The notes beneath the pieces are model-generated. The model did not search any database and was not told the DNA's origin. It saw only the letters and a list, made by a program, of their open reading frames with translations. Made by a program: the position numbers and the translations under genes. DNA of 30,944 nucleotides from DASWHK01 sp036398215 (GTDB lineage: Bacteria; Acidobacteriota; UBA890), in assembly GCA_036398215.1 (NCBI GenBank), contig DASWHK010000048.1, positions 1 through 30,944 on the forward strand, read 5' to 3'. Positions 7,015 through 15,652 of this stretch are shown one piece after another (the stretch's first letter is position 1; each line of letters opens with the position of its first letter).

Positions 7015-10000
7015 TCATTCGCGCGCGACCGGGCCGGGCCCGGAGATCAGTCGGCGGATCTCGTCTGCCGAGGGGATGGCGAGAAAGCGGTAGTCGGTGT
7101 AGGTCTGCGCGACCTCCAGCTCCGGGAAGGTCTCGAAGGGCTCGACGATGTCGCCGGTGACCCGGTAACGGTTGCGCTTGATCGCCACCTGGCCTGGGAA
7201 TCGCAGGCCGTTCATCTCCTCCCAGAAGTCGGTGGTGATCTCGGTGAAGGTGAACTCCTCGGCGCTCGCGTCCCGGCGTCTCACGGCGTCCATGAAGCGG
7301 ACCTTCTCCTCGTGGTCGGCCGCGCCGAGCGCGTAGACCCGCAGGATCTGCGACGTCTCTCTGTCGATCCAGGCGGTCCCGAACCAGCCTGGCGAGCCGC
7401 CAGGCGCTTCGGCCGTCGGGCGGAACGCGATGAGCACCGCCGGGCGTCCGAGCGCCGAGTCCTCTCCGGCGACCACGTAGCGGTATGCAGGCCGGCCGTT
7501 CCGCCTCGCGACCAAGAGCGGCCAGCCATGGGCGGCGCCCAAAAGGGAAGTCGACTCGAAGGCGGCGAGCGACGCTCGCGGATCCGGGTCCGCCGCCGCC
7601 ATCCGCCGGCGAAAACCGGTCGAGAGGTTACCGTCGAGGCCGTGTTCCCCGTAGACGTACTCGAACTCGCTGATGCGACGATCACCGATCGAGGAAAGTG
7701 TCTCTGCGGCGCCGCCGGCGGACGAATAGCGGGTCTCGACGATCGTTTCGCGGGCCGTGAAGCTCACCATGGCGGGCTGATAGATGGCTGCGAGTCGGCC
7801 GAGCCGGGCTTCCTCGGCGCTCGGGGCTCGGCCGCGACGCCGGCCGGCGGATCCGAAGAGGTATTCCGCCGCGATGCCCGCGGCGCTGCGATCCGCGACC
7901 TCGAGCGGCACCCGAAACGAGGCCGACTCGCCCGCCGGTGCATCGGCGATGTCGACCTGTACGACGTAGGTTCCCGGGCCGAGGCCCCGCAAGCGGAGCG
8001 TGCCGCGGCGAACCGACGAGCCGTCCTGCAGCAACGGAGCCGACGCCACTTCGGCGAGCAACGTCGTGCCTCCCGCCGCGTATACCGAGCCCGAGATGAC
8101 CGGTGCCTGCCCCCCGATCACCTCCGAGTAAACGGTCAGCACCTCGCCGGCCGCGATCGTGCCCACCGCCAGCGGCCTCGCCGGCCCACCACCGTCGCCA
8201 CCCAGCAGCACGAGATCGCTCGCCCGCCAGCCGCCGGTCGGCTCGGCGACCTCGAGCTCGAGCCGGGTTGCGCCCAGCTCTCCCTCCCCCGCGCCTCGAG
8301 CCGCCAGCCGGACGTCGTAGCTGCCGGGCTCGAGGTCGAGCTCGTGGAGATAAAGAAACAGCTCGGCCTTCGAACCATCCGCAGCGGCGATCTCGCCCGC
8401 CGACCGCACCGTCTTGCGCACCTCGTCCACGACGTCGTCGCCGCGGAGCACGAGCGCGAAAAATTCGAGCGTCCCTTGATCTCCCACCGGCAACGCCGGA
8501 TTCGCCTCTGCGGCCGGACGTTCCACCCTCGCCAGGATCTGGACCACCGGCCGGCCGTCGGGGGCGAAGCGGCGCAATGCCTTGGCCTGCAGCGGCAGAC
8601 CGTCGACGGCGCCCGGAAAGGCCATCGCCGCCGCCAGCGTCCGTATCCGCCGTTCTTCGAGCGACCAATCGACATAGCCCTCGCGGGCTCGCACGGTGAC
8701 GCCCTCGCGTGCCACCCGAAGGTCGATCTCATGGTACTCACCGTCGCCTTCGGCGCGCGGCGAGGCGTACGTCAACAGGTAGTAGCGCGAGATGTCTTCG
8801 CGGATCGCCGCCAGCGATTGGCCTACGTTGCTGCCGTAGATGAACGAGCGGCCGCTGGTCTCCTGGGCGGCATTACGCAACGAATCGCGCAGGCCGTCGA
8901 GGGACGCCTGCATCGCGAAGCTCCGCAGCTCCGTCGACTCGGCGAGCGTCGCCGTCTGCGCGTCGACACCGAACTGGTCCAGCTCGGACTTCAAGGTCGG
9001 ATCGAGGGCGTAAATGCTGACGTTGGCGCTGTTGGCAGCCTCGTGAAGCGTCTGCTGCCTCGCCTGGATGCGGCCATCGGGGATGAGCGGCAGGAACCGA
9101 TCCCGATCCAGCCCCGCCAGCCCCGCCAGCACGCTGAACGGCCCGCCTTCCATGAGCTTGACCCCGGTCGAAACCCAGACGAGCGCCGTTCGGCCGGGCC
9201 GCACCGCGAACGCGTCGCAAAGCCGGGTGAGCAGGTCGAAGGTGTTGAGGCTGCGGGTCAACTCGTCGTGCTCGTAGGCTCGCACGATGCCCTGTACCTC
9301 GACGTCCCCCTCCTGCCCCTGCCGCATGTCGGCCCACAACTGGCGCAGCCGATTGCGGATCAACGGCCCGAAGGTGGGGACCTCGAGCACGTCGGCGGCC
9401 ACCTCTTCCAGCGCCTCGACGTCGAGGGTCAGCGGCGTGAGCTGCTCCAGCGTGCCGACGGCGCTGACCAGGAACGCCGCACGGGGAATCTCGAGGCTAG
9501 CGGTCTCGTTGAGCAGCGTCGACCAGGCGGCGGCGAATCGCCGCTTGGCCCGCAGGTCCAAGCTGGGGCCGTCGATCACGAAGATCAGCGCGCCGAGATC
9601 GGTTGTCGCCGGCGCGGGCTCCCCGGGCGGTAAGCCTCCCGCCGAGCCACCCCCCGCGGGTGTCGCGGCGCGAGCGTCGACGCCACTCGGCAAGGTCGCG
9701 ACCGTTCCCGCCGCAAGATCGATGAGCTGGATCCCGAGAATCCGCTGCGGCTCGCCGTCCTCACGGAGCTGAAAGTCCTCCGCTCCCAGGTCGGCGACGA
9801 ATTGCCCGTCGGAGTCGGTGACGATCGCGTCGACGCGCACTCGCGCAACGCGGGCGCCGAAGGCCGGCTGCTGCGGAGCAGCTGCTTGCTGCGGCGTAGC
9901 CGCTTGCTGCGGCGGCGGCGACGCCGCCGTGAGCATCGGCAGGACGAGCAGGAAGGCGACGAGCCGGCCGCCCAAGGTGAGCTCCTTGATGGCATTGCGG

Positions 10001-10062
10001 TCGCTCAACCTGCACACTTCGAATCCCTGTCGTCGACGCCCGTTCTTTGGTAGCGTCGGCAT
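7015..10062 (-). CDS. Secreted VWFA-related (acidobacterial-type) domain protein
   Basis: This 1015-residue protein has a hydrophobic export segment (about 33-48), an Ala/Pro/Gln-rich linker, an N-terminal beta-rich unit containing DFQLREDGEPQRI, and a VWFA-like domain from about 155 to 470. The stretch ISRYYLLTYASP followed by VRAREGYVDW matches the VWFA-related family common in Acidobacteria. The metal-site motif is degenerate: D164-G-P-S-L replaces DxSxS. The C-terminal 550 residues look beta-rich and end in a region that could be LolA/LolB-like; that is tentative. The ATG at 10062 lacks a good ribosome site and gives a long N-region; an in-frame TTG (residue 19) is an alternative. Its substrate and role are unknown. 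Confidence 0.85.
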   Translation of the reverse strand: MPTLPKNGRRRQGFEVCRLSDRNAIKELTLGGRLVAFLLVLPMLTAASPPPQQAATPQQAAAPQQPAFGARVARVRVDAIVTDSDGQFVADLGAEDFQLREDGEPQRILGIQLIDLAAGTVATLPSGVDARAATPAGGGSAGGLPPGEPAPATTDLGALIFVIDGPSLDLRAKRRFAAAWSTLLNETASLEIPRAAFLVSAVGTLEQLTPLTLDVEALEEVAADVLEVPTFGPLIRNRLRQLWADMRQGQEGDVEVQGIVRAYEHDELTRSLNTFDLLTRLCDAFAVRPGRTALVWVSTGVKLMEGGPFSVLAGLAGLDRDRFLPLIPDGRIQARQQTLHEAANSANVSIYALDPTLKSELDQFGVDAQTATLAESTELRSFAMQASLDGLRDSLRNAAQETSGRSFIYGSNVGQSLAAIREDISRYYLLTYASPRAEGDGEYHEIDLRVAREGVTVRAREGYVDWSLEERRIRTLAAAMAFPGAVDGLPLQAKALRRFAPDGRPVVQILARVERPAAEANPALPVGDQGTLEFFALVLRGDDVVDEVRKTVRSAGEIAAADGSKAELFLYLHELDLEPGSYDVRLAARGAGEGELGATRLELEVAEPTGGWRASDLVLLGGDGGGPARPLAVGTIAAGEVLTVYSEVIGGQAPVISGSVYAAGGTTLLAEVASAPLLQDGSSVRRGTLRLRGLGPGTYVVQVDIADAPAGESASFRVPLEVADRSAAGIAAEYLFGSAGRRRGRAPSAEEARLGRLAAIYQPAMVSFTARETIVETRYSSAGGAAETLSSIGDRRISEFEYVYGEHGLDGNLSTGFRRRMAAADPDPRASLAAFESTSLLGAAHGWPLLVARRNGRPAYRYVVAGEDSALGRPAVLIAFRPTAEAPGGSPGWFGTAWIDRETSQILRVYALGAADHEEKVRFMDAVRRRDASAEEFTFTEITTDFWEEMNGLRFPGQVAIKRNRYRVTGDIVEPFETFPELEVAQTYTDYRFLAIPSADEIRRLISGPGPVARE

Positions 10063-10102
10063 CTTCGTCGGTATTCTCTGCTCCGAACCAGCCAGCCTAC
10101 GT

Positions 10103-10132
10103 TTTATGGATGCTGTTGATCCAACGCCTCAA
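10103..10132 (-). promoter_or_regulatory. Candidate promoter of the VWFA-related gene
   Basis: On the minus strand TTGAGG (10132-10127) is separated by 18 bases from CATAAA (10108-10103). Each box matches four of six consensus bases, and the start of transcription would fall about 35 bases before the ATG at 10062. It lies in the only gap of this part of the gene string, between aroK and this gene. Confidence 0.4.
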
Positions 10133-10212
10133 CCAGGGGTGCCGCCGCAACGCTCTCCGGGACCATACCAGCACGGGATCACCGTTCGCCACGGATCAAG
10201 CGCGAGCGGTCC

Positions 10213-10815
10213 TCAGCAGCAGCCGCTGGAGGCCGGCAGCGCCTCGAGGACGGCGTCGACCACCCGCTCCGGCTCGGCGGCGGCGTCGACGACGATCGTG
10301 GCGGTCTCGTAGCCGGGGAGCCGCTCGGCGTAACGCGCCTGCAGGGCTTTGGCGCCGCCCCAGAGCGGCCTCTTTTCAGACTCTGGGCTGGCGACCGAGA
10401 TCGCACTTTCTCCGTCATCGACGCATCGGGCTTGCAGGACCTCGAGCGGGGCGCGCAACCAGGCGACGACGGCTTTCTCGGCGCACAACGCGCGGTTGCG
10501 CCCGTCGATCAGCGTGCCGCCGCCGAGCGCTACCACGGTCGCCGGCTTGAGGACGACCTGGCGGAGCACCGCGCGCTCGAGCTCGCGGAACTCCTCTTCG
10601 CCGCTCTCGGCGAAGATCCGCGCCACCGAGCGCCCCTCCTGGCGCTCGATGACGCCGTCGAGGTCGAGGAAGTTCCACAGCAGCCGGCGGGCGAGCAGCC
10701 GCCCGACCGTGCTCTTGCCGGCGCCCATGAAGCCGGTCAGGTGGATCTGGCGGCGGCCGCCGGGCAGATCGAGCGACGCCGGGACCGTCGATGATTGTGG
10801 CTCTCCTTCTCTCAT
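10213..10815 (-). CDS. aroK: Shikimate kinase
   Basis: AroK phosphorylates shikimate at the 3-hydroxyl with ATP in the cytoplasm. The Walker A motif is GFMGAGKS (28-35), the shikimate-binding Asp pair is DLD (51-53), Arg77 lies in EFRELE, the glycine loop is GGG (98-100), and the lid region includes Arg149 and an RLPGYE segment. At 200 residues it is longer than the usual 170: about 20 extra residues precede the core and roughly 12 extra residues (about 134-147, rich in Ser, Glu and Asp) sit before the lid. Its ATG overlaps the aroA stop as ATGA, so the two consecutive late shikimate steps are translationally coupled. Confidence 0.94.
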   Translation of the reverse strand: MREGEPQSSTVPASLDLPGGRRQIHLTGFMGAGKSTVGRLLARRLLWNFLDLDGVIERQEGRSVARIFAESGEEEFRELERAVLRQVVLKPATVVALGGGTLIDGRNRALCAEKAVVAWLRAPLEVLQARCVDDGESAISVASPESEKRPLWGGAKALQARYAERLPGYETATIVVDAAAEPERVVDAVLEALPASSGCC

Positions 10816-12242
10816 CGGACCGCCACCTCCTCGAGCGCGGCGGCGAAGCCGGGATAGGAGACCGCCATGGCCTCGGCGCCGGCGATGATCACCGGGCCGG
10901 CGGCGGCGAGGCCCACCGCCGCCATCGCCAGGGCGATGCGGTGGTCGCCGCGGGCTTCGATGGTACCCGCCAAGAGCCGCTGGCCGCCGCCCACCGCGAG
11001 CCCGTCGGGAAACTCGTCGACCTCGGCGCCGAGGGCGCGGAGCGCCGCCGCGATGGCCGCGATCCGGTCGCTCTCCTTGACTCGCAGCTCGGCCGCGCCA
11101 CGGATCTCGACGCCGTCGGCGGTCAGCGGGCCGATCGCGGCGAGCAGCGGGAGCTCGTCGATCAGCCCGGCGACCATGGACGGCTCGATGCCGCCGCCGG
11201 TCAGCGGCTCATCGCCGCCCCTGACCCGGATGACGCCCACCGGCTCGCCGTGCCAGTCGACCGCCGGCTCGATCTCGATGCCGGCGCCCCAGCCGCGCAG
11301 GACGTCGAGAAACGCGGTGCGGGTCGGGTTGAGGCCCAGGCCCGGGAGCTCGAGACGGCTGCCGGGCAGCAGCGCGGCGGCGGCGACCCAGTAGGCGGCG
11401 GAGGAGACGTCGGCCGGCACCCTGCCGGAAAGGCTCGCCAGCCGCGCCGGCGGCTCGATCCGCACCGACCAGGCGTCGCCGGCGGGCCCGGCGTCGATTC
11501 GGGCCCCCATGGCGGCCAGCCGCCGCTCGCTGTGATCGCGGGTGCGCGCCGGCTCCTCGACGGTCGTCGGCTCCGCCGCGAACAGCCCGGCCAACAGCAC
11601 GCACGACTTGATCTGCGCCGAGGCCACCTCGGGGCGGTGGACGATCCCGCGCAGCGGCCGCCGGCCGCGGATCCTCAGCGGCGCGGTGCCGCCGCGCGTG
11701 GTCTCCACCGTCGCCCCCATCGCCTGCAGCGGCCCGGCGACGCGGCGCATCGGCCGCCGCCGCAGCGAGCCGTCGCCGGTCAGCACCGTCGCGAACGGCT
11801 GGCCGGCGAGGATCCCGGCCAGCAGCCGCACCGTCGTGCCGCTGTTGCCGCAGTCGATCGGGCGGGACGCCTCCCGCAGCCCGTCGAGGCCGGCCCCCCC
11901 GACCCGGGCCGTGAGCGGCCCGCTCCAGCGGTGTCTTAGACGCCGGGCCGGCGACCGCGCGGCGGGAGAGGTCGCCCCGGACGAGCGATCGGCGTCCTCA
12001 CCACCGGGGCTGTCGCCGTCCGCCCCCGTGACCACCTCGACGCCCAGCGCCCGCACCGCCGCCAGCGTCGAGGCGACGTCGGCGCCATCGGCGAGGCCTT
12101 CCAGGCGGCTCTCGCCCTCGGCGATCGCCGCGAGCATGAGCGCCCGATGGGAGATCGACTTGTCGCCGGGCACGACGATCGTGCCCTCGAGGCGTCGCGC
12201 CGGTTTCACCGTCCAGTCCACGTCGCTCGACCCGCGTTGCAA
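10812..12242 (-). CDS. aroA: 3-phosphoshikimate 1-carboxyvinyltransferase (EPSP synthase)
   Basis: AroA joins phosphoenolpyruvate to shikimate-3-phosphate. Landmarks are VVPGDKSISHRALML (23-37), DCGNSGTTVRLLAG (130-143), LRRRPMRRV and, near the C-terminus, GDHRIALAMA. The GNSGTT form is like Bacillus enzymes rather than E. coli's GNAGTA. Residues about 72-111 form a low-complexity Asp/Ser/Arg-rich insertion not present in typical family members, making the protein 476 residues instead of about 430. The longest frame begins with TTG and has no ribosome site; GTG codons at residues 8 and 12 are equally credible starts. The gene is 115 bases downstream of an NSS transporter and is coupled to aroK. 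Confidence 0.94.
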   Translation of the reverse strand: MQRGSSDVDWTVKPARRLEGTIVVPGDKSISHRALMLAAIAEGESRLEGLADGADVASTLAAVRALGVEVVTGADGDSPGGEDADRSSGATSPAARSPARRLRHRWSGPLTARVGGAGLDGLREASRPIDCGNSGTTVRLLAGILAGQPFATVLTGDGSLRRRPMRRVAGPLQAMGATVETTRGGTAPLRIRGRRPLRGIVHRPEVASAQIKSCVLLAGLFAAEPTTVEEPARTRDHSERRLAAMGARIDAGPAGDAWSVRIEPPARLASLSGRVPADVSSAAYWVAAAALLPGSRLELPGLGLNPTRTAFLDVLRGWGAGIEIEPAVDWHGEPVGVIRVRGGDEPLTGGGIEPSMVAGLIDELPLLAAIGPLTADGVEIRGAAELRVKESDRIAAIAAALRALGAEVDEFPDGLAVGGGQRLLAGTIEARGDHRIALAMAAVGLAAAGPVIIAGAEAMAVSYPGFAAALEEVAVR

Positions 12243-12299
12243 GAAAGGTTCACCGGGTCGAAAACGGAAGCTCGCCGGCCCGGCCGGAGATGAATCGTA

Positions 12300-12320
12300 A
12301 CCCGCTGTAACCCAGCGGGT
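12300..12320 (-). terminator. Hairpin after the first NSS transporter gene
   Basis: ACCCGCTG (12300-12307) and CAGCGGGT (12313-12320) are perfect complements around a five-base loop. A second six-base-pair hairpin, GACCGG/CCGGTC (12337-12355), lies between it and the transporter stop. The following minus-strand bases TACGATTC are only mildly T-rich. It may end or weaken transcription before aroA. Confidence 0.45.
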
Positions 12321-12357
12321 GATGCGTCTGCATGTCGACCGGCGGGACCCCGGTCGC

Positions 12358-13920
12358 CTATGCCGGGCTCGTTCCGTCGCCCCGTCGGCCCCGCGAAAAG
12401 AGGCTGAAGACGATCACCGCCAGCGCCACCAGGATGTCGAGGCCGATGAACCAGTTGTGCAGCGCGTCGACGATCCCGGTGATGCGCGGGAAGTACTCGG
12501 CGGGAAACTCGGCGAAGATCCCCAGCGTCAGGACCTGGGCGATCACCAGCGTGCCGACGTAGCGCAACAGGTTGATCCACAGGTCGACCAGCCGGAAGCC
12601 GGGCGCGCCGGTCCGCACCTCGGACTCCACCACCCGCCGGTCCCAGTACCAGCCGACGAACAGGCAGACGAAGAAGCCGCCGATCGGCAGCATGTAGTCC
12701 GAGACGATGTGGCTGATCAGGTCGAACCAGTTGAGCTGGAAGAGCCGGACGCTGCCGAGCGCGCCCTCGCCGGCAACGTAGCCCAGCATGCCGGCGATCG
12801 AGGCGCCGGACCACGGCCCGGCGGCCAGCGCCGAGGGGATGCCGAGCAGGAAGATGCCGCCGCCGAGGATCATCACCGCCTTACCGCGCGACCAGCCGCG
12901 CTGGTCGATGAAGTAGGCCGCCACCACCTCGAGCAACGAGATGCTCGAGGTCAGCGCCGCCATCAGGAACAGCCAGAAGAAGATGCTGGCGAACAAGGCG
13001 CCGCCGGGGATCTGGTGGAACACGACCGGCAGGGTCACGAAGATCAGCCCGGGCCCTTCGCTCGGCTCCATGCCGAAGGCGAACAGCGCCGGGAAGATGG
13101 CGAAGCCGGCGGCGGTGGCGACCAGGGTGTCCATCACCGCAACCTGGATGCTGGAGGCGGGTAGGTCGTTGTCGGCCGACAGGTACGAGCCATAGGTGAT
13201 CATCGCCCCCATGCCGACGCTGAGCGTGAAGAAGGCGTGGCCCACGGCGATCAGCACCACCGTCGGGTTGAGCGCCGAGAAGTCGGGGCTCAGCATGAAG
13301 TCGATGCCCGCCCCGGCGCCGGGCAGCAGGACGCCGCGGAGCACGAGAATCGCCAGCAGCACGAACAGCACCGGCATCATGATCTTGCTGGCACGCTCGA
13401 GGCCGCCCTTGATGCCGCGGGCGACGATCAGCATGGTCAAGGCCATGAACAGCGCGTGAAAGGCGGTGCTCAGACCGGCGTTGGTCGACAGGGCCTCGAA
13501 GTGGGCGCCCGACTCCTCGGGGCTCGCCAGGGCACTGATCGAGCCCAGCGGCGCCTGCAGCGCATAGGACATCACCCAGCCGGCGACGACGCTGTAGAAC
13601 GACAGCAGCAGCGCGCCGGCGAGGACCCCGAGCCCGCCGACGTACTTCCAGGCCGAGCCGGGCTTGAGCGCCTCGAAGGCGCCCACTGGATTGAGCTGGG
13701 TTCGCCGGCCGATCACCAGCTCGGCGAGGAAGACCGGCGTGCCGATCAGGGCGATGCAGGCGATGTAGACCAGCATGAACGCGGCGCCGCCGTTCTCCCC
13801 CATGATGTAGGGGAAGCGCCAGATGTTGCCGAGGCCGATGGCCGAGCCGGCCGCCGCCAGCAGGAAGCCGATCCTCGAGCCCCACTGCTCGCGCGGCGTC
13901 GCGTTACTCATGGTCGCCAT
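12358..13920 (-). CDS. Neurotransmitter:sodium symporter (NSS) family transporter
   Basis: This is a 520-residue LeuT-fold secondary transporter that would couple amino acid uptake to Na+ entry across the inner membrane. The first transmembrane segment has WGSRIGFLLAAAGSAIGLGNIWRFPY (about 13-38), read here as two adjoining motifs: GSAIGLG for sodium and substrate contacts and NIWRFPY at the unwound region. About 12 hydrophobic segments follow. It starts at ATG 13920 after GGGGGAA, or at ATG 13911; both overlap the 3' end of the small MetS-like gene. The substrate cannot be read from the sequence; the neighbouring small subunit suggests methionine or alanine for one of the pair. Confidence 0.92.
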   Translation of the reverse strand: MATMSNATPREQWGSRIGFLLAAAGSAIGLGNIWRFPYIMGENGGAAFMLVYIACIALIGTPVFLAELVIGRRTQLNPVGAFEALKPGSAWKYVGGLGVLAGALLLSFYSVVAGWVMSYALQAPLGSISALASPEESGAHFEALSTNAGLSTAFHALFMALTMLIVARGIKGGLERASKIMMPVLFVLLAILVLRGVLLPGAGAGIDFMLSPDFSALNPTVVLIAVGHAFFTLSVGMGAMITYGSYLSADNDLPASSIQVAVMDTLVATAAGFAIFPALFAFGMEPSEGPGLIFVTLPVVFHQIPGGALFASIFFWLFLMAALTSSISLLEVVAAYFIDQRGWSRGKAVMILGGGIFLLGIPSALAAGPWSGASIAGMLGYVAGEGALGSVRLFQLNWFDLISHIVSDYMLPIGGFFVCLFVGWYWDRRVVESEVRTGAPGFRLVDLWINLLRYVGTLVIAQVLTLGIFAEFPAEYFPRITGIVDALHNWFIGLDILVALAVIVFSLFSRGRRGDGTSPA

Positions 13921-14038
13921 TTCCCCCGCCGCCGGTGCGCCGCCGATCGGCCCGCATCGAGACGGCCAGCAGGGCGGCGAAGCCGCCCCACACGATCCCC
14001 AGGATCAACACCATCATCAGCACCGTGCTGGTTGTCAT
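13904..14038 (-). CDS. metS: MetS-like NSS transporter small subunit
   Basis: This 44-residue protein is encoded in the gap between two NSS transporters. Its sequence starts MTTSTVLMMVLILGIVWGG, forms one transmembrane helix (about 5-26) and ends in a basic then glycine-rich tail. The short length, the single helix with an IVWGG motif and the location beside an NSS gene match the methionine/alanine importer small subunit family (MetS), which in Corynebacterium is needed for MetP activity. AGGAGG lies four bases before the ATG. Its stop overlaps the start of the downstream transporter by 8 or 17 bases depending on which ATG is used. Which transporter it partners is unresolved. Confidence 0.85.
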   Translation of the reverse strand: MTTSTVLMMVLILGIVWGGFAALLAVSMRADRRRTGGGGNGDHE

Positions 14039-14089
14039 CACGCCTCCTATTCACACGCCAGAGCTGCTCGGTTGCGGGCGGGCGAAACC

Positions 14090-14128
14090 CGGCCGCCAGC
14101 CGGCCGCGCGCCGCCGCGCCGGCGGCCG
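14090..14128 (-). terminator. GC-rich hairpin between the second NSS gene and metS
   Basis: CGGCCGCC (14090-14097) and GGCGGCCG (14121-14128) are perfect inverted repeats whose loop contains further GC pairing. It starts two bases after the transporter stop codon. On the minus strand it is followed by GGGTTTC, too short a T-run for a classic terminator; partial termination or mRNA end protection is possible. Confidence 0.45.
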
Positions 14129-14129
14129 T

Positions 14130-15617
14130 TCAATCGACCGCCCCGGCGTCGCCCATCGTCTGCGCCGCGATCCGGTCGTTCGCCAGCCAGAAGATCAGCA
14201 GCACCACTCCCCACTGGAACAGGCACGTGCCCAGCGTGAACACCCCGAACGGGTCCCACCATGCCTCGCCGGAAGTCGCCGCCTGGTACAGCCACCAGAC
14301 GATCAAGACCGTGAACTCGAGCGGGATCAGCACCTTGATCGCGAAGTCGAACCAGCGGCCGACGGGAATGTCGTTGTCGGCCGGCTCGATCAGCTCTTCG
14401 CGGAAGCGGGCGACCCCGAAACGCCGCACCGCCAGGGCGAAGAAGAACCCCGACACCATCAGGCCGATCCCCCATACCGCGTCCTGGTTGGAGAAGAAGG
14501 TGAGGTTGACGGCCGAGGGGATGCCGAGGACGAAGCCGCCGGTGGCGACAAACATCAGCGCCCGGTGGCGGCTCATGCCGGCATCCATGAAGATCCGCAC
14601 TCCGAGCTCGATCATGGCGATCAACGAGGAAAGCGCCGCCACCACCAGGGCGAGGAAGAACAGGATCATGAAGAAGCGCCCGCCGGGGATCTCGGCGAAC
14701 AGGCGCGGCACCCAGATGAAGCTCAGGCCGGTGCTCGCCGGCCCGCTCTCGGTGAGGGCTCGCTCGGCTTCGGCGAGCGGCAGCACCGCGAACACCGTCG
14801 GGATCACCGCCAGCGCCGCCAGCAGCGAGGCCGAGTTGTTGCCGAGCCCGATGGTCATCGAGCTGCCGACGATGTCGTCCTTGCTGCTGGAGTACACCGC
14901 GTAGGTGAGCAGCAGCCCCCAGCCGGCGCCGGTCGACCACGCCGACTGGGTCAGCGCTTCGAGCCAGATCCGGTAGTCGAGCAGGTCGGCCCAGTCGGGG
15001 TTGAACAGGAAGGTGAGCCCCGCCATCGGGCCCTCGGCGCCGGGCTGCGCCGGCAACGTCAGGGCGCGCGCGGCGGCCACCGCCAGCAGCAGGAAGAGGG
15101 CCGGGATCAGCACCTTGCTGGCCTTTTCGATGCCGGCAACGACACCGCGGTAAACGACGTAGCCGCAGAGGCCCATCGCCACCAGGTGGAACAGGACCGG
15201 CTCCCAGACGGTGGCCTGGAAGCCGTCCCAGTAGGCCAGCCCCTCGACACCGACCACCTCGCCGGTGATCGCGGCGATCAGGTACTTGATACACCAGCCG
15301 GCGACCACCGAGTAGTAGAACATGATCGCCAGCGTGCACCAGCCGACGAACGCCCCCATCCACGCCGAGCCCGGGCCGATCAGCTTGCCGAAGGCGCCGA
15401 CGACGCCGCGGCGCGCGTGCCGCCCCATCGCCGTCTCCACCATCAGCAACGGGATCGCCCACAGGAACAGGAACAGCAGCCAGGGGATCAGGAAGGCGCC
15501 GCCGCCGTTGTTGGCGACGATGCGGGGGAAGCGCCAGATGTTGCCGGTCCCGACGGCCATGCCGAGGGCGGCCACCAGCAACGCCCATCTCGATGTGAAG
15601 ATCTCGTTGGTTGCCAT
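14130..15617 (-). CDS. Neurotransmitter:sodium symporter (NSS) family transporter
   Basis: This second NSS protein has 495 residues and a LeuT-like first helix (ALGMAVGTGNIWRFPRI, about 16-32), followed by NNGGGAFLIPW and about ten further hydrophobic segments. GMAVGTGN differs from the more common GSAIGLGN of its neighbour, so the two are old paralogues, not a recent duplication. It should work as an Na+-coupled amino acid importer in the inner membrane. ATG at 15617 is used; its ribosome site is poor. It lies 35 bases after thiE and is followed by a strong hairpin and the MetS-like small subunit, the order seen for many MetP-MetS pairs. Substrate is unknown. Confidence 0.92.
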   Translation of the reverse strand: MATNEIFTSRWALLVAALGMAVGTGNIWRFPRIVANNGGGAFLIPWLLFLFLWAIPLLMVETAMGRHARRGVVGAFGKLIGPGSAWMGAFVGWCTLAIMFYYSVVAGWCIKYLIAAITGEVVGVEGLAYWDGFQATVWEPVLFHLVAMGLCGYVVYRGVVAGIEKASKVLIPALFLLLAVAAARALTLPAQPGAEGPMAGLTFLFNPDWADLLDYRIWLEALTQSAWSTGAGWGLLLTYAVYSSSKDDIVGSSMTIGLGNNSASLLAALAVIPTVFAVLPLAEAERALTESGPASTGLSFIWVPRLFAEIPGGRFFMILFFLALVVAALSSLIAMIELGVRIFMDAGMSRHRALMFVATGGFVLGIPSAVNLTFFSNQDAVWGIGLMVSGFFFALAVRRFGVARFREELIEPADNDIPVGRWFDFAIKVLIPLEFTVLIVWWLYQAATSGEAWWDPFGVFTLGTCLFQWGVVLLIFWLANDRIAAQTMGDAGAVD

Positions 15618-15652
15618 GGCGGCAGGACTTTAAGGTGGATCGGTCGGGCGAG

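Noticed and set aside
13237..14904. Long plus-strand open frames opposite the NSS transporters (also 27534-29399 opposite rel)
   Set aside because: These are shadows of confirmed genes on the minus strand; the products are low-complexity His/Asp/Arg-rich.
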